From the NCBI RefSeq assembly GCF_008274805.1, contig NZ_CP022579.1, forward strand, positions 1 to 64,000: DNA of 64,000 bases, read 5' to 3'. Source of the DNA: Oryzomicrobium terrae (GTDB lineage: Bacteria > Pseudomonadota > Gammaproteobacteria > Burkholderiales > Rhodocyclaceae). Below are positions 55,427-64,000 of the stretch, piece after piece. The notes under the pieces were generated by a model. The model was not told the DNA's origin and made no database searches. It worked only from the letters and a program-made list of their open reading frames with translations. Each line of letters starts with the position of its first letter. Position 1 is the first letter of the stretch. A program made the position numbers and the translations under genes.

Positions 55427-57643
55427 ATGAACGACCGTCTCAAGGCGACTGCACCCACGTCGCCGACCCAGGGCGCCGCACCTGCCGCCACAAGCGTGCA
55501 GACGACGGTGCAGGTTGCCGCTTCTCCTTCTCCCCCGTCTTCCCCTCCCCGTGCCGAGCCGCCGGCGGTGGCCCTGATCGGCGCCGCCTGCAACCTGGGC
55601 GGGCCGGCCACGGCCAACGTCTGCAGCAGCGCCGGGCCGGCCGCCCTGGCCCGCCTCGGCGTGGCCGGGGCGGTGCGCCGCGCCGGGGGCGAGCCCCGTT
55701 CCCTGGAGCTGCTCGAACCGATCCCGGCCCAGGACCCGGCCGAAGGGCGGCTGGCCCAGCTCGGCCGCTATCTGCCCCGCCTGGCCCACGCCGTGGCGGC
55801 GGCCATCGACCGGGGCGACACGCCGGTGGTGCTCGGCGGCGACCACAGCATCGCCGCCGGCACCTGGCGCGGCATCGGCCAGGCCCTGGGCGCTGCCCCC
55901 GGGCTGGTGTGGATCGATGCCCACCTGGATGCCCACGTGGCCGAGTCCTCCCCCACCGGCAACCCCCACGGCATGCCCCTGGCCGCCCTGCTCGGCCTGG
56001 GTAGCCCGGAACTGGCCTGGCAGGACGGCCCGGTGCTCGATCCGCAGCGGGTGACGGTGATCGGCGCACGCAGCTTCGAGGCCGCCGAACTGCGCCATCT
56101 GGTGCGCCTCGGGGTGAAAATCGTCGCTCCGGACGACCTGGCCCACCACGGCTTCGCCAAGGTCCTGGCTGACGCTGTGGCGCGGGCGAGTCACCAGGGG
56201 AGCGCGCCCTTCGGTGTGACCATCGACCTCGACGTGTTCGACCCGAGCGACGCCCCGGCCACCGCCGTGCCGGTGCGCCATGGCCTGACCGCCAAGGAGG
56301 TGCTGCCGGCTCTGCGCGGCCTGCTGCGCCGCCCCGGGTGCGTCGCCCTGGAGATCGTCGAATACTGCCCCGAGCGCGACCCGGACCTACGCACCGGCCG
56401 CCTGGCGGTGGACCTGGTGGAAGCCGCCCTGGCCCCGGACGCGGCCACCTTAACGGACTGGGAGCTGCGCTACGGCGCCCACAACTACGCCCCCCTGCCC
56501 CTGGTGGCCTGCCGCGGCGAAGGTGCCTTCCTCTTCGATACCGCCGGGCGGCGCTACATCGACATGATGGCTGCCTACTCGGCGGTGTCCTTCGGCCACA
56601 GCCACCCGCGCCTGGTGGCGGCGCTGACCGCCCAGGCCCAGCGCCTGGCGGTGACTTCCCGGGCCTTCTCCAACGACCGCCTGCCCGTGTTGTTGAAGCG
56701 CCTCACCGAGCTCACCGGCTTCGACCTGGCCCTGCCGGCCAATACCGGGCTGGAAGCGGTGGAAACCGCCCTCAAGGTGGCGCGCAAGTGGGCCCATGCG
56801 GTCAAGGGCGTGCCCGACGAACAGGCCGAGATCATCGCCTGCGCCGGCAACTTCCACGGCCGCTCCATCGCCATCGTCGGCCTGTCCACCGAGGACCAGT
56901 ACCGGGCCGGCTTCGGCCCCTTCCCCGGCGGCCTGCTGACCATTCCCTACGGCGACGCGGCGGCCCTGGAGGCGGCCATCACCCCCAACACCGCCGCCTT
57001 CCTGGTGGAGCCGATCCAGGGCGAGGGCGGTATCGTCGTGCCGCCGCCGGGCTACCTGGCGACCTGCGCTGCCATCTGCCGGCGCCACAACGTGCTGCTC
57101 ATCGCCGACGAGGTACAGACCGGCCTGGGCCGTACCGGGCGGCTGCTCGCCAGCCAGCACGAAGGCGTGCAGCCCGATGGCCTGTGTCTGGGCAAGGCCC
57201 TGGGCGGCGGGCTGCTGCCGGTGTCGGCCTTCCTCGCCCGGCGCGAGGTGCTGGGGGTGCTCAAGCCCGGCGACCACGGCTCCACCTTCGGCGGCAACCC
57301 CCTGGCCGCCACGGTGGCCCTGGAGGCCCTGGAACTGCTGCTCGACGAGGACCTGCCGGCCCGCTCAGCCCGGCTCGGCGCCTGGCTGCTGGAACGCCTG
57401 CGCGGTATCGCCTCGCCCCTGATCAAGGAAGTTCGCGGCCGGGGCCTGTTCGTCGGTGTCGAGGTCCAGGGCGTGAGCGCCCGGGCGGTGGTGGACGGTC
57501 TGCTCGCCGCCGGAGTGGTGACCAAGGACACCCACGGCACGGTGATCCGCCTGGCGCCGCCCCTGACCATCGACGAGGCCACCTTGGCCGCGGCGGCGGA
57601 TGCTCTGGAGCGGGTGCTGGCCGGGCTGGAGCGGCGGTCATGA
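55427..57643 (+). CDS. Arginase-ornithine aminotransferase fusion protein
   Basis: A 738-residue bifunctional protein. After a Ser/Pro-rich leader (1-46), residues about 47-340 are a complete arginase: GGDHS with His140, DAHLD with Asp164, His166 and Asp168, and DLDVFDP with Asp267 and Asp269, the six manganese ligands, plus SSPTGNPHGMPLA. Residues about 345-738 are a class III ornithine aminotransferase with PLP Lys590 (CLGKALGGGLLPVSA), ADEVQTGLGRTG and GSTFGGNPLA. Together these turn arginine into ornithine plus urea, then glutamate semialdehyde. GGAGGTG precedes ATG 55427. There is no stop or frameshift between the halves. The following dehydrogenase overlaps its stop by four bases. The fused arrangement is unusual. 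Confidence 0.93.
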   Translation: MNDRLKATAPTSPTQGAAPAATSVQTTVQVAASPSPPSSPPRAEPPAVALIGAACNLGGPATANVCSSAGPAALARLGVAGAVRRAGGEPRSLELLEPIPAQDPAEGRLAQLGRYLPRLAHAVAAAIDRGDTPVVLGGDHSIAAGTWRGIGQALGAAPGLVWIDAHLDAHVAESSPTGNPHGMPLAALLGLGSPELAWQDGPVLDPQRVTVIGARSFEAAELRHLVRLGVKIVAPDDLAHHGFAKVLADAVARASHQGSAPFGVTIDLDVFDPSDAPATAVPVRHGLTAKEVLPALRGLLRRPGCVALEIVEYCPERDPDLRTGRLAVDLVEAALAPDAATLTDWELRYGAHNYAPLPLVACRGEGAFLFDTAGRRYIDMMAAYSAVSFGHSHPRLVAALTAQAQRLAVTSRAFSNDRLPVLLKRLTELTGFDLALPANTGLEAVETALKVARKWAHAVKGVPDEQAEIIACAGNFHGRSIAIVGLSTEDQYRAGFGPFPGGLLTIPYGDAAALEAAITPNTAAFLVEPIQGEGGIVVPPPGYLATCAAICRRHNVLLIADEVQTGLGRTGRLLASQHEGVQPDGLCLGKALGGGLLPVSAFLARREVLGVLKPGDHGSTFGGNPLAATVALEALELLLDEDLPARSARLGAWLLERLRGIASPLIKEVRGRGLFVGVEVQGVSARAVVDGLLAAGVVTKDTHGTVIRLAPPLTIDEATLAAAADALERVLAGLERRS

Positions 57644-59118
57644 ACGGCACCGGGGCGCTTCTGCCGCGCCAACTGGTGTCGGTCAATCCGGCCAGCGGCC
57701 ACGAACTGGGTCGGGTGGCGGTGACCTCGGCGGAGGAGGCTGCCGACCAGGTGGCGGTTAGCGCTGCCGCCTTCCGCCGCTGGCGCGAGGTGCCGGCGCC
57801 GCGCCGGGGGCTGCTGGTGCGCGCCATCGCCGACGCCCTGCGCCGCGACAAGGCGCGCCTGGCGGCCCTGGTGAGCGCCGAGGTGGGCAAGATCCGCAGC
57901 GAGGCCGAGGGCGAGATCCAGGAAATGATCGACATGGCCGACTACGCCGTAGGCCTGTCGCGCCAGTTGCACGGCCTGACCCTGCCCTCGGAGCGACCCG
58001 GCCATCGGCTGCTCGAACAGTGGCATCCCCTGGGGGCGGTGCTGGTCATCACCGCCTTCAATTTTCCCGCCGCGGTGTGGGCGTGGAACGCCTTCGTCGC
58101 CGCCGTGTGTGGCGACACGGTGGTGTGGAAGCCCAGCTCCAAGGCGCCCCTGACCGCCCAGGCGATCAGCCAGCTGGTCGAGGCGGTGGTCAGTGAGCGC
58201 CTGGCCGAGGTGGATGGCCGGGGCGTGTTTGCCACGGTCTATTCCGACGAGCCGGCCACCCTGGACGGCCTGGTGGGCGATGGGCGCCTGCCCCTGGTGT
58301 CATTCACCGGTTCCTCGGCCACCGGCCGCCGCGTCGCCGTGGCGGTGGCCCGGCGCCTGGGGCGCAGCCTGCTCGAATGCAGCGGCAACAACGCCATGAT
58401 CGTGGACGAGACCGCCGACCTGGAACTGGCCGCCCAGGCCCTCTTCTTCGGTGCCATGGGCACCGCCGGGCAGCGCTGCACCAGCACCCGGCGGGCCTTC
58501 GTGCACCGCGCCGTGCTGCCCGCCCTGGAAGCGCGCCTGGCGGCGGCCTGTAAGGCGGCGCCGGTGGGCGATCCCACCGATCCGGCCACCCTGGTGGGGC
58601 CCCTCATCGACGAGGCGGCGCGGCAGCGCTTCCTCGCCGCCGTGGCGGCCCGGGAGGCGGCCGGCGAAACGCGCCTGGCCGGCGGCCGGGCCCTGCCCGG
58701 CCCGGGCCACTTCGTCACCCCGGCCCTGTTCCGGGCCGAGGCCATGGCGCCGCGGCATCGGGAGGAGGTGTTCGGCCCCCTGCTCACCCTCTTCCCCTAC
58801 GACGACTTCGCCGCCGCCATTGCTGCCCACAACGACGTGCCCCAGGGCTTGTCGGGGGCCCTGTTCACCCGGGACCTGGGCCGGGCCGAGCGCTTCCTCT
58901 CGGCGGCCGGGGCCGACACCGGCCTGGCCAACGTCAATACCGGTACCTCCGGCGCCGAGATCGGTGCGGCCTTCGGTGGCGAGAAGGACACCGGCGGCGG
59001 CCGGGAGGCGGGTTCCGATAGCTGGAAGGCCTACATGCGCCGCCAGACCAATGTAATCAACGACGGCGCAGCCCTGCCGCTTGCCCAAGGTGTGCGCTTT
59101 TCCCTACCCGGAGCGTGA
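57640..59118 (+). CDS. Aldehyde dehydrogenase, ALDH7-type
   Basis: A 492-residue NAD-dependent aldehyde dehydrogenase. Catalytic Cys280 lies in GTAGQRCTSTRR, general base Glu246 in LLECSGNNAMIV, and the cofactor lysine in VWKPSSKAPL. The C-terminal GGEKDTGGGREAGSDSWKAY marks the ALDH7 (aminoadipate/piperideine carboxylate semialdehyde) branch. Since it overlaps the arginase-aminotransferase stop (ATGA), oxidation of glutamate-5-semialdehyde to glutamate is the likely job. Lysine-derived semialdehyde is the alternative. The start is ATG 57640; the long frame upstream is an artefact of the fused gene's other frame. Confidence 0.93.
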   Translation: MNGTGALLPRQLVSVNPASGHELGRVAVTSAEEAADQVAVSAAAFRRWREVPAPRRGLLVRAIADALRRDKARLAALVSAEVGKIRSEAEGEIQEMIDMADYAVGLSRQLHGLTLPSERPGHRLLEQWHPLGAVLVITAFNFPAAVWAWNAFVAAVCGDTVVWKPSSKAPLTAQAISQLVEAVVSERLAEVDGRGVFATVYSDEPATLDGLVGDGRLPLVSFTGSSATGRRVAVAVARRLGRSLLECSGNNAMIVDETADLELAAQALFFGAMGTAGQRCTSTRRAFVHRAVLPALEARLAAACKAAPVGDPTDPATLVGPLIDEAARQRFLAAVAAREAAGETRLAGGRALPGPGHFVTPALFRAEAMAPRHREEVFGPLLTLFPYDDFAAAIAAHNDVPQGLSGALFTRDLGRAERFLSAAGADTGLANVNTGTSGAEIGAAFGGEKDTGGGREAGSDSWKAYMRRQTNVINDGAALPLAQGVRFSLPGA

Positions 59119-59221
59119 TTTCCCGATCCGCCGATAAAACTTTTTCCACGAGGGGCAGCCCAATCCTTCAAGCGATTCCGGGAAAGAGCAAACGGGACCG
59201 CGCACCGCACAGGAGGCCATC

Positions 59222-61144
59222 ATGTCCATCTTCGCCAAGTACCAGAGTCGTTACGAGGCGGCGCAGGAAGAGGAAATGTCGCTCCAGGAGTACCTGGAGT
59301 TGTGCCGCAACGACCGCTCCGCCTATGCCAGCATCGCCGAACGGATGCTGATGGCCATCGGCGATCCCGAAGTCATCGATACCCGCCAAGACCCGCGCCT
59401 GTCGCGGCTCTTCGCCAACAAGCTGATCCGCATCTACCCGGCTTTCCGCGAGTTCTACGGCATGGAGGAGGTGATCGAATCGATCGTCGCCTACTTCCGC
59501 CACGCCGCCCAGGGGCTGGAGGAAAAGAAGCAGATCCTCTACCTGCTCGGCCCGGTGGGCGGCGGCAAATCGAGCCTGGCCGAACGTCTCAAGCAGCTGG
59601 TGGAGAAGGTGCCGTTCTACTCGGTCAAGGGCAGCCCGGTGCACGAGTCGCCCCTGGCCCTGTTCGACCTGGAGGAGGACGGGCCGATCCTGGAGGAGGA
59701 CTACGGTATTCCGCGCCGCTACCTCAACAGCATCATGAGCCCCTGGGCGGTGAAGCGCCTGCACGAGTTCGGCGGCGACATCACCAAGTTCCGGGTGGTC
59801 AAGCTGCGCCCCTCGGTGCTGTCCCAGATCGCCATCGCCAAGACCGAGCCGGGGGACGAGAACAACCAGGACATCTCGTCCCTGGTGGGCAAGATCGACA
59901 TCCGCAAGCTGGAGAACTACTCCCAGGACGACCCGGATGCCTACAGCTACTCCGGCGGCCTGTGCCTGGCCAACCGGGGCATCCTCGAATTCGTCGAGAT
60001 GTTCAAGGCGCCGATCAAGGTCTTGCACCCCCTGCTTACCGCCACCCAGGAGGGGAACTACAAGGGCACCGAGGGCTTCGGCGCGATCCCCTTCGACGGC
60101 CAGATCCTGGCCCACTCCAACGAAGCGGAATGGACCGCCTTCAAGAACAACCGCAACAACGAGGCGTTCCTCGACCGCATCTACATCGTCAAGGTGCCCT
60201 ACTGCTTGCGCGTCAGCGAGGAGGTGAAGATTTACGACAAGCTGATCGCCAACTCGTCGCTCGCCAAGTCGCCCTGCGCGCCGGACACCCTGCGCATGAT
60301 GGCCCAGTTCTCGGTGCTGTCGCGCCTCAAGGACCCGGAGAATTCCAGCATCTACAGCAAGATGCGGGTCTATGACGGCGAGAACTTGAAGGACACCGAC
60401 CCCAAGGCCAAGAGCTACCAGGAGTACCGTGACTACGCCGGGGTGGACGAGGGCATGACCGGGCTTTCCACCCGCTTCGCCTTCAAGATCCTGTCCAAGG
60501 TGTTCAACTTCGAGCACAAGGAGATCGCTGCCAACCCGGTACACCTGATGTACGTGCTGGAGCAGCAGATCGCCCAGGAGCAGTACCCCCCCGAGGTGGA
60601 AGAGAAGTACCTGCGCTACCTCAAGGAGTACCTGGCGCCGCGCTACGCCGAGTTCATCGGCAAGGAGATCCAGACCGCCTACCTGGAGAGCTACTCCGAG
60701 TACGGCCAGAACATCTTCGACCGCTACGTCACCTACGCCGACTTCTGGATCCAGGACCAGGAATTCCGCGACCCCAACACCGGCGAGATCCTCGACCGGG
60801 GGGCGCTCAACGAGGAACTGGAGAAGATCGAGAAACCGGCGGGCATCAGCAATCCCAAGGACTTCCGCAACGAGGTGGTGAACTTCGTGCTGCGCGCCCG
60901 CGCCAAGCACGACGGCCGCAACCCGGCCTGGACCTCCTACGAGAAGCTGCGCGCGGTGATCGAGAAGAAGATGTTCTCCAACACCGAGGAGTTGCTGCCG
61001 GTGATCTCCTTCAACACCAAGGGCAGCACCGACGAGCACAAGAAGCATCAGGACTTCGTCAATCGCATGATGGAGAAAGGCTATACCGAGCGTCAGGTGC
61101 GGCTGCTCACCGAGTGGTACCTGCGGGTGCGCAAGTCGGCGTGA
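59222..61144 (+). CDS. prkA: PrkA family serine kinase / AAA protein
   Basis: A 640-residue PrkA/YeaG protein with an N-terminal AAA+ domain (Walker A GPVGGGKSS, Lys116) and a C-terminal PrkA domain. It was described as a serine protein kinase in Bacillus and E. coli (YeaG); recent work suggests ATPase/protease activity in some species. Length matches the family. AGGAGG precedes ATG 59222. It heads the conserved prkA-yeaH-spoVR cassette, linked to nutrient stress and stationary phase in other proteobacteria. No sigma-54 promoter was found upstream. Confidence 0.95.
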   Translation: MSIFAKYQSRYEAAQEEEMSLQEYLELCRNDRSAYASIAERMLMAIGDPEVIDTRQDPRLSRLFANKLIRIYPAFREFYGMEEVIESIVAYFRHAAQGLEEKKQILYLLGPVGGGKSSLAERLKQLVEKVPFYSVKGSPVHESPLALFDLEEDGPILEEDYGIPRRYLNSIMSPWAVKRLHEFGGDITKFRVVKLRPSVLSQIAIAKTEPGDENNQDISSLVGKIDIRKLENYSQDDPDAYSYSGGLCLANRGILEFVEMFKAPIKVLHPLLTATQEGNYKGTEGFGAIPFDGQILAHSNEAEWTAFKNNRNNEAFLDRIYIVKVPYCLRVSEEVKIYDKLIANSSLAKSPCAPDTLRMMAQFSVLSRLKDPENSSIYSKMRVYDGENLKDTDPKAKSYQEYRDYAGVDEGMTGLSTRFAFKILSKVFNFEHKEIAANPVHLMYVLEQQIAQEQYPPEVEEKYLRYLKEYLAPRYAEFIGKEIQTAYLESYSEYGQNIFDRYVTYADFWIQDQEFRDPNTGEILDRGALNEELEKIEKPAGISNPKDFRNEVVNFVLRARAKHDGRNPAWTSYEKLRAVIEKKMFSNTEELLPVISFNTKGSTDEHKKHQDFVNRMMEKGYTERQVRLLTEWYLRVRKSA

Positions 61145-61261
61145 ACACCGTCTGTCGCTCCCCGGTGTGGCGCGCCCGCTCGCGCCACGCACCGCCCGGA
61201 CCGCCGGAAGGGCCCAACCCTTCCGGCCCTGGCGACGCCTAGAACAGCCCAAGGAGGCACC

Positions 61262-62539
61262 ATGACCGTCCGCATCATCGATCGGCGGTTCGACAGCAAG
61301 AACAAGAGCGCGGTCAATCGCCAGCGCTTCATCCGCCGCTTCAAGGGGCAGATCCGCAAGGCGGTGGCCGACGCCATCTCCCGCCGCGGCATCACCGACA
61401 TCGATTCGGGCGAGAGCATCTCGATCCCGGGCAAGGACATTTCCGAACCCCAGTTTCACCACGGCCAGGGTGGCGTGTGGGAAGGGGTGCAGCCGGGCAA
61501 CGACCGCTTCCACTCCGGCGACGAGATCGAGCGCCCCGCGGGCGGGGGCGGCGGCAAGGGCGGCGGTGGCGGGGCGAGCAACGAAGGCGAGCATCTCGAC
61601 GACTTCGTGTTCACCCTGTCCCGGGACGAGTTTCTCGACATCTTCTTCGACGACCTGGCCCTGCCCAACCTGGTCAAGCGCCAACTCGCCCAACTCGAGG
61701 AGTTCAAGCGGGTGCGCGCCGGCTTCACCCACAGCGGTGTGCCCACCAACATCAACATCGTGCGCACCCTGCGCGATGCCACCGGCCGGCGCATCGCCGC
61801 CAGCGCCCCCTACCGGGCCAAGATCCGCGAGTTACAGGCGCGCCTCGACGAACTGCTACGCGACGACCGCACCGAGATCGATCCCGAGGTGGTGGCCCTG
61901 CGCAAGGAGATCGCCCGGCTCAAACTGCGCATCGAGGCCATCCCCTTCATCGACGACTTCGACCTGCGCTACAACAACCGCATCCGCATCCCCCAACCCT
62001 CAACCCAGGCGGTGATGTTCTGTCTGATGGACGTATCCGGCTCCATGGACGAGCAGAAGAAGCAGACCGCCAAGCGCTTTTTCATGCTGCTCTACCTGTT
62101 CCTGAAGCGCAGCTACGAGAAGATCGAACTGGTCTTCATCCGTCACCACACCACCGCCACCGAAGTGAACGAGGACGACTTCTTCCACTCTCGGGAATCC
62201 GGCGGCACCGTGGTGTCGAGCGCCCTCGACCTGATGCAGAAAATCATGGCCGAGCGCTACTCGTCGGCCCTGTGGAACATCTATGCCGCCCAGGCCTCCG
62301 ACGGCGACAACTGGGAAAACGATTCGCCCCACTGCGCCGAGCTGCTGGCCGAACGCATCCTGCCCGGGGTGCAGTACTTCGCCTACATCGAGATCACCCC
62401 CGGCGAGCCGCAGAACCTGTGGAAGGAGTACCTGGCCCTGGAGCCCCGCTTTCCCGGCCGTTTCGCCATGCAGCGTATCGAGGGGCTGGCAGACATCTAC
62501 CCCGTGTTCCGCGAACTGTTCAAGAAGAAACTGGCCTAG
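61262..62539 (+). CDS. yeaH: YeaH/YhbH (DUF444) protein
   Basis: A 425-residue DUF444 protein with a C-terminal von Willebrand A-like fold: [21 protein letters not shown] carries the MIDAS-type DxSxS motif. The basic N-terminus ([35 protein letters not shown]) and the Gly-rich segment ([19 protein letters not shown]) are family traits. It works with PrkA in stress adaptation by an unknown mechanism. AAGGAGG precedes ATG 61262. A 117-base gap separates it from prkA. Confidence 0.95.
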   Translation: MTVRIIDRRFDSKNKSAVNRQRFIRRFKGQIRKAVADAISRRGITDIDSGESISIPGKDISEPQFHHGQGGVWEGVQPGNDRFHSGDEIERPAGGGGGKGGGGGASNEGEHLDDFVFTLSRDEFLDIFFDDLALPNLVKRQLAQLEEFKRVRAGFTHSGVPTNINIVRTLRDATGRRIAASAPYRAKIRELQARLDELLRDDRTEIDPEVVALRKEIARLKLRIEAIPFIDDFDLRYNNRIRIPQPSTQAVMFCLMDVSGSMDEQKKQTAKRFFMLLYLFLKRSYEKIELVFIRHHTTATEVNEDDFFHSRESGGTVVSSALDLMQKIMAERYSSALWNIYAAQASDGDNWENDSPHCAELLAERILPGVQYFAYIEITPGEPQNLWKEYLALEPRFPGRFAMQRIEGLADIYPVFRELFKKKLA

Positions 62540-62582
62540 CCGGACCGCCACCGCGGCACCCACGCATCCCGAGGAAGTCGCC

Positions 62583-64000
62583 ATGGACATTCCCCTCCTC
62601 TCCCCGCCTCCCGAGACACCGCCCCTGGCGCCGCCCCAGGAGGGCCACCCCCTGCCCGACGGTTCGGAATGGACCGAGGAACTGCTCACCCTCTACGACA
62701 CGGAGATCGGCCGGGTGGCCGCAGGCTACGGCCTGGATTGCTATCCGCACCAGATCGAGGTGATCACCGCCGAGCAGATGATGGACGCCTATGCCTCCAT
62801 CGGCATGCCCGTGTTCTACCACCACTGGTCCTTCGGCAAGCAGTTCCTGGCCACCGAGCGGCGCTACAAGCGCGGCCAGATGGGGCTGGCCTACGAGATC
62901 GTGATCAACTCCGATCCTTGCATCGCCTACCTCATGGAAGAAAATACCCTGACCATGCAGGCCCTGGTGATCGCTCATGCCGCCTACGGCCACAACAGCT
63001 TCTTCAAGGGCAACTACCTGTTCCGCCAGTGGACCAGCCCGGACGCCATCATCGACTACCTGGTGTTCGCCCGGCACTACATCGCCGAGTGCGAGGAGCG
63101 CTACGGCGCCGACGAGGTGGAGCAGCTGCTCGACGCCTGCCACGCCCTGATGAACGTGGGGGTGGACCGCTACCGACGTCCGCCCAAGCTGTCCACCGAC
63201 CAGGAGCGGGCGCGCATCCGCGAACGGGCCGACTACCTGCAGCAGCAGGTCAACGACCTGTGGCGCACCCTGCCGGCCAAGAGCGGCGACCGGGTCGCCG
63301 AAGCGCCGCGGCGCTTTCCCGAGGAGCCGGAGGAAAACCTGCTCTATTTCATCGAGAAGCACGCGCCCCTGCTGGAACCCTGGCAACGCGAGATCGTGCG
63401 CATCGTGCGCAAGATCGCCCAGTACTTCTACCCGCAGCGCCAGACCCAGGTAATGAACGAGGGCTGGGCCTGCTTCTGGCACTACACCCTGCTCAACACC
63501 CTGTACGACCAGGGGCGCCTGTCCGACGGCTTCATGCTCGAATTCCTCCAGCACCACAGCAACGTGGTGCTGCAGCCGCCCTACCACCACCCCTGGTACT
63601 CCGGCATCAACCCCTACGCCCTGGGCTTTGCCCTGTGGCGCGACCTGCGCCGCATCTGCGAGGAGCCGGACGACGAGGACCGCCAGTGGTTCCCCGAGAT
63701 CGCCGGGTCCGACTGGCGCGCCACCTTCGACTTCGCCATGCGCAACTACAAGGACGAGAGCTTCATCGCCCAGTTCCTCTCCCCCCGGCTGATGCGCGAG
63801 TTCCGCCTGTTCACCCTGATCGACGACGACCGGCAGGAGAACCTGGCGGTGGGGCCGATCCACGACGAGCAGGGCTATCGCCAGCTGCGCCAGACCCTGG
63901 CAGACCAGTACAACGTCCATTCCCGGGAACCCAACATCCAGGTGTGGGATGTGAACCTGCGGGGTGATCGTTCCCTGACCCTGCGCCACTTCCAGTACCG
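62583..64000 (+). CDS. ycgB: SpoVR family protein, 3' end beyond the window
   Basis: The first 472 residues of a SpoVR/YcgB protein; the gene runs off the right edge. Family traits are YPHQIEVITAEQMMDAYASIGMPVFYHHWSFGKQF (in pieces), YEIVINSDPCIAYLMEENTL, HAAYGHNSFFKGNYLF and MNEGWACFWHY, with conserved His and Glu residues. SpoVR influences spore cortex in Bacillus and stress responses in proteobacteria; the biochemical role is unknown. GAGGAA precedes ATG 62583, 43 bases after yeaH. The N-terminal 20 residues are Pro-rich. Confidence 0.93.
   Translation, partial: MDIPLLSPPPETPPLAPPQEGHPLPDGSEWTEELLTLYDTEIGRVAAGYGLDCYPHQIEVITAEQMMDAYASIGMPVFYHHWSFGKQFLATERRYKRGQMGLAYEIVINSDPCIAYLMEENTLTMQALVIAHAAYGHNSFFKGNYLFRQWTSPDAIIDYLVFARHYIAECEERYGADEVEQLLDACHALMNVGVDRYRRPPKLSTDQERARIRERADYLQQQVNDLWRTLPAKSGDRVAEAPRRFPEEPEENLLYFIEKHAPLLEPWQREIVRIVRKIAQYFYPQRQTQVMNEGWACFWHYTLLNTLYDQGRLSDGFMLEFLQHHSNVVLQPPYHHPWYSGINPYALGFALWRDLRRICEEPDDEDRQWFPEIAGSDWRATFDFAMRNYKDESFIAQFLSPRLMREFRLFTLIDDDRQENLAVGPIHDEQGYRQLRQTLADQYNVHSREPNIQVWDVNLRGDRSLTLRHFQY

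Noticed and set aside
59119-59221. Sigma-54 promoter upstream of prkA, as known for E. coli yeaGH
   Set aside because: No TGGCAC-N5-TTGC match is present in this gap.
59168-61732. An 854-codon minus-strand frame across prkA and yeaH
   Set aside because: It spans two well-defined opposite-strand genes and the gap between them, so it is an artefact of composition.

Overview
The window is a 64 kb, GC-rich, gene-dense piece of a bacterial chromosome that opens on the first base of dnaA, so it is most likely the start of a chromosome numbered from the replication origin. The gene set points to a betaproteobacterium, probably Rhodocyclales/Azospira-like. Signs of this are the rsmB-DUF4390-ntrY-ntrX-trkA-trkH order, the DUF1840, DUF494/Smg and betaproteobacterial-type GshA proteins, and a soluble PTS of EIIA(Man), HPr and EI with no membrane permease. 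The genus is inference; no rRNA or tRNA gene is present to fix it.

Layout. 1-5.4 kb: dnaA, dnaN and gyrB with a candidate oriC or DnaA-box region between dnaA and dnaN. 5.4-14.5 kb: a mixed block with YigZ, a lytic transglycosylase, an AraC/GyrI regulator, an EamA permease with a LysR regulator, OsmC, a lone FlgB-like protein, RsuA, a ZIP transporter and divergent OxyR. 14.6-20.1 kb (minus): LysM protein, DprA, Smg, topoisomerase III. 20.3-32.6 kb: def, fmt, htpX, two perfect parS sites, an S1/P1 nuclease (minus), then rsmB, DUF4390, NtrYX and TrkAH. 32.9-37.6 kb: hemE, priA and a calcium-binding-type protein behind a perfect sigma-54 promoter. 37.7-50.4 kb (mostly minus): MOSC protein, ROK kinase, cation-efflux protein, carbonic anhydrase, DUF1840, the PTS genes, ApbE, a gamma-glutamylcyclotransferase-like protein, a large unknown membrane protein and GshA. 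50.6-55.3 kb: lipoprotein, UbiB, CorA and a TMEM165/UPF0016 manganese exporter behind a yybP-ykoY riboswitch. 55.4-64 kb: an arginase-ornithine aminotransferase fusion with an aldehyde dehydrogenase, then prkA, yeaH and a SpoVR gene cut by the window end.

How the genes work together. The right end encodes a compact arginine-to-glutamate route on two translationally coupled polypeptides. Metal handling recurs (ZIP, CDF, CorA, TrkAH, the Mn exporter), as does redox defence (OxyR, OsmC, GshA). Replication and segregation functions (dnaA, dnaN, gyrB, topB, priA, DnaA boxes, parS) cluster as expected near an origin.

No insertion sequence, prophage, CRISPR array, tRNA or rRNA was seen. Intergenic gaps carry a dispersed family of GC-rich inverted repeats. 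The most noteworthy items are the arginase/aminotransferase fusion, the manganese riboswitch with its own terminator, the sigma-54 promoter on the EF-hand-like gene, the NtrX-like regulator with a degraded ATPase domain, the lone flgB and the repeat family.
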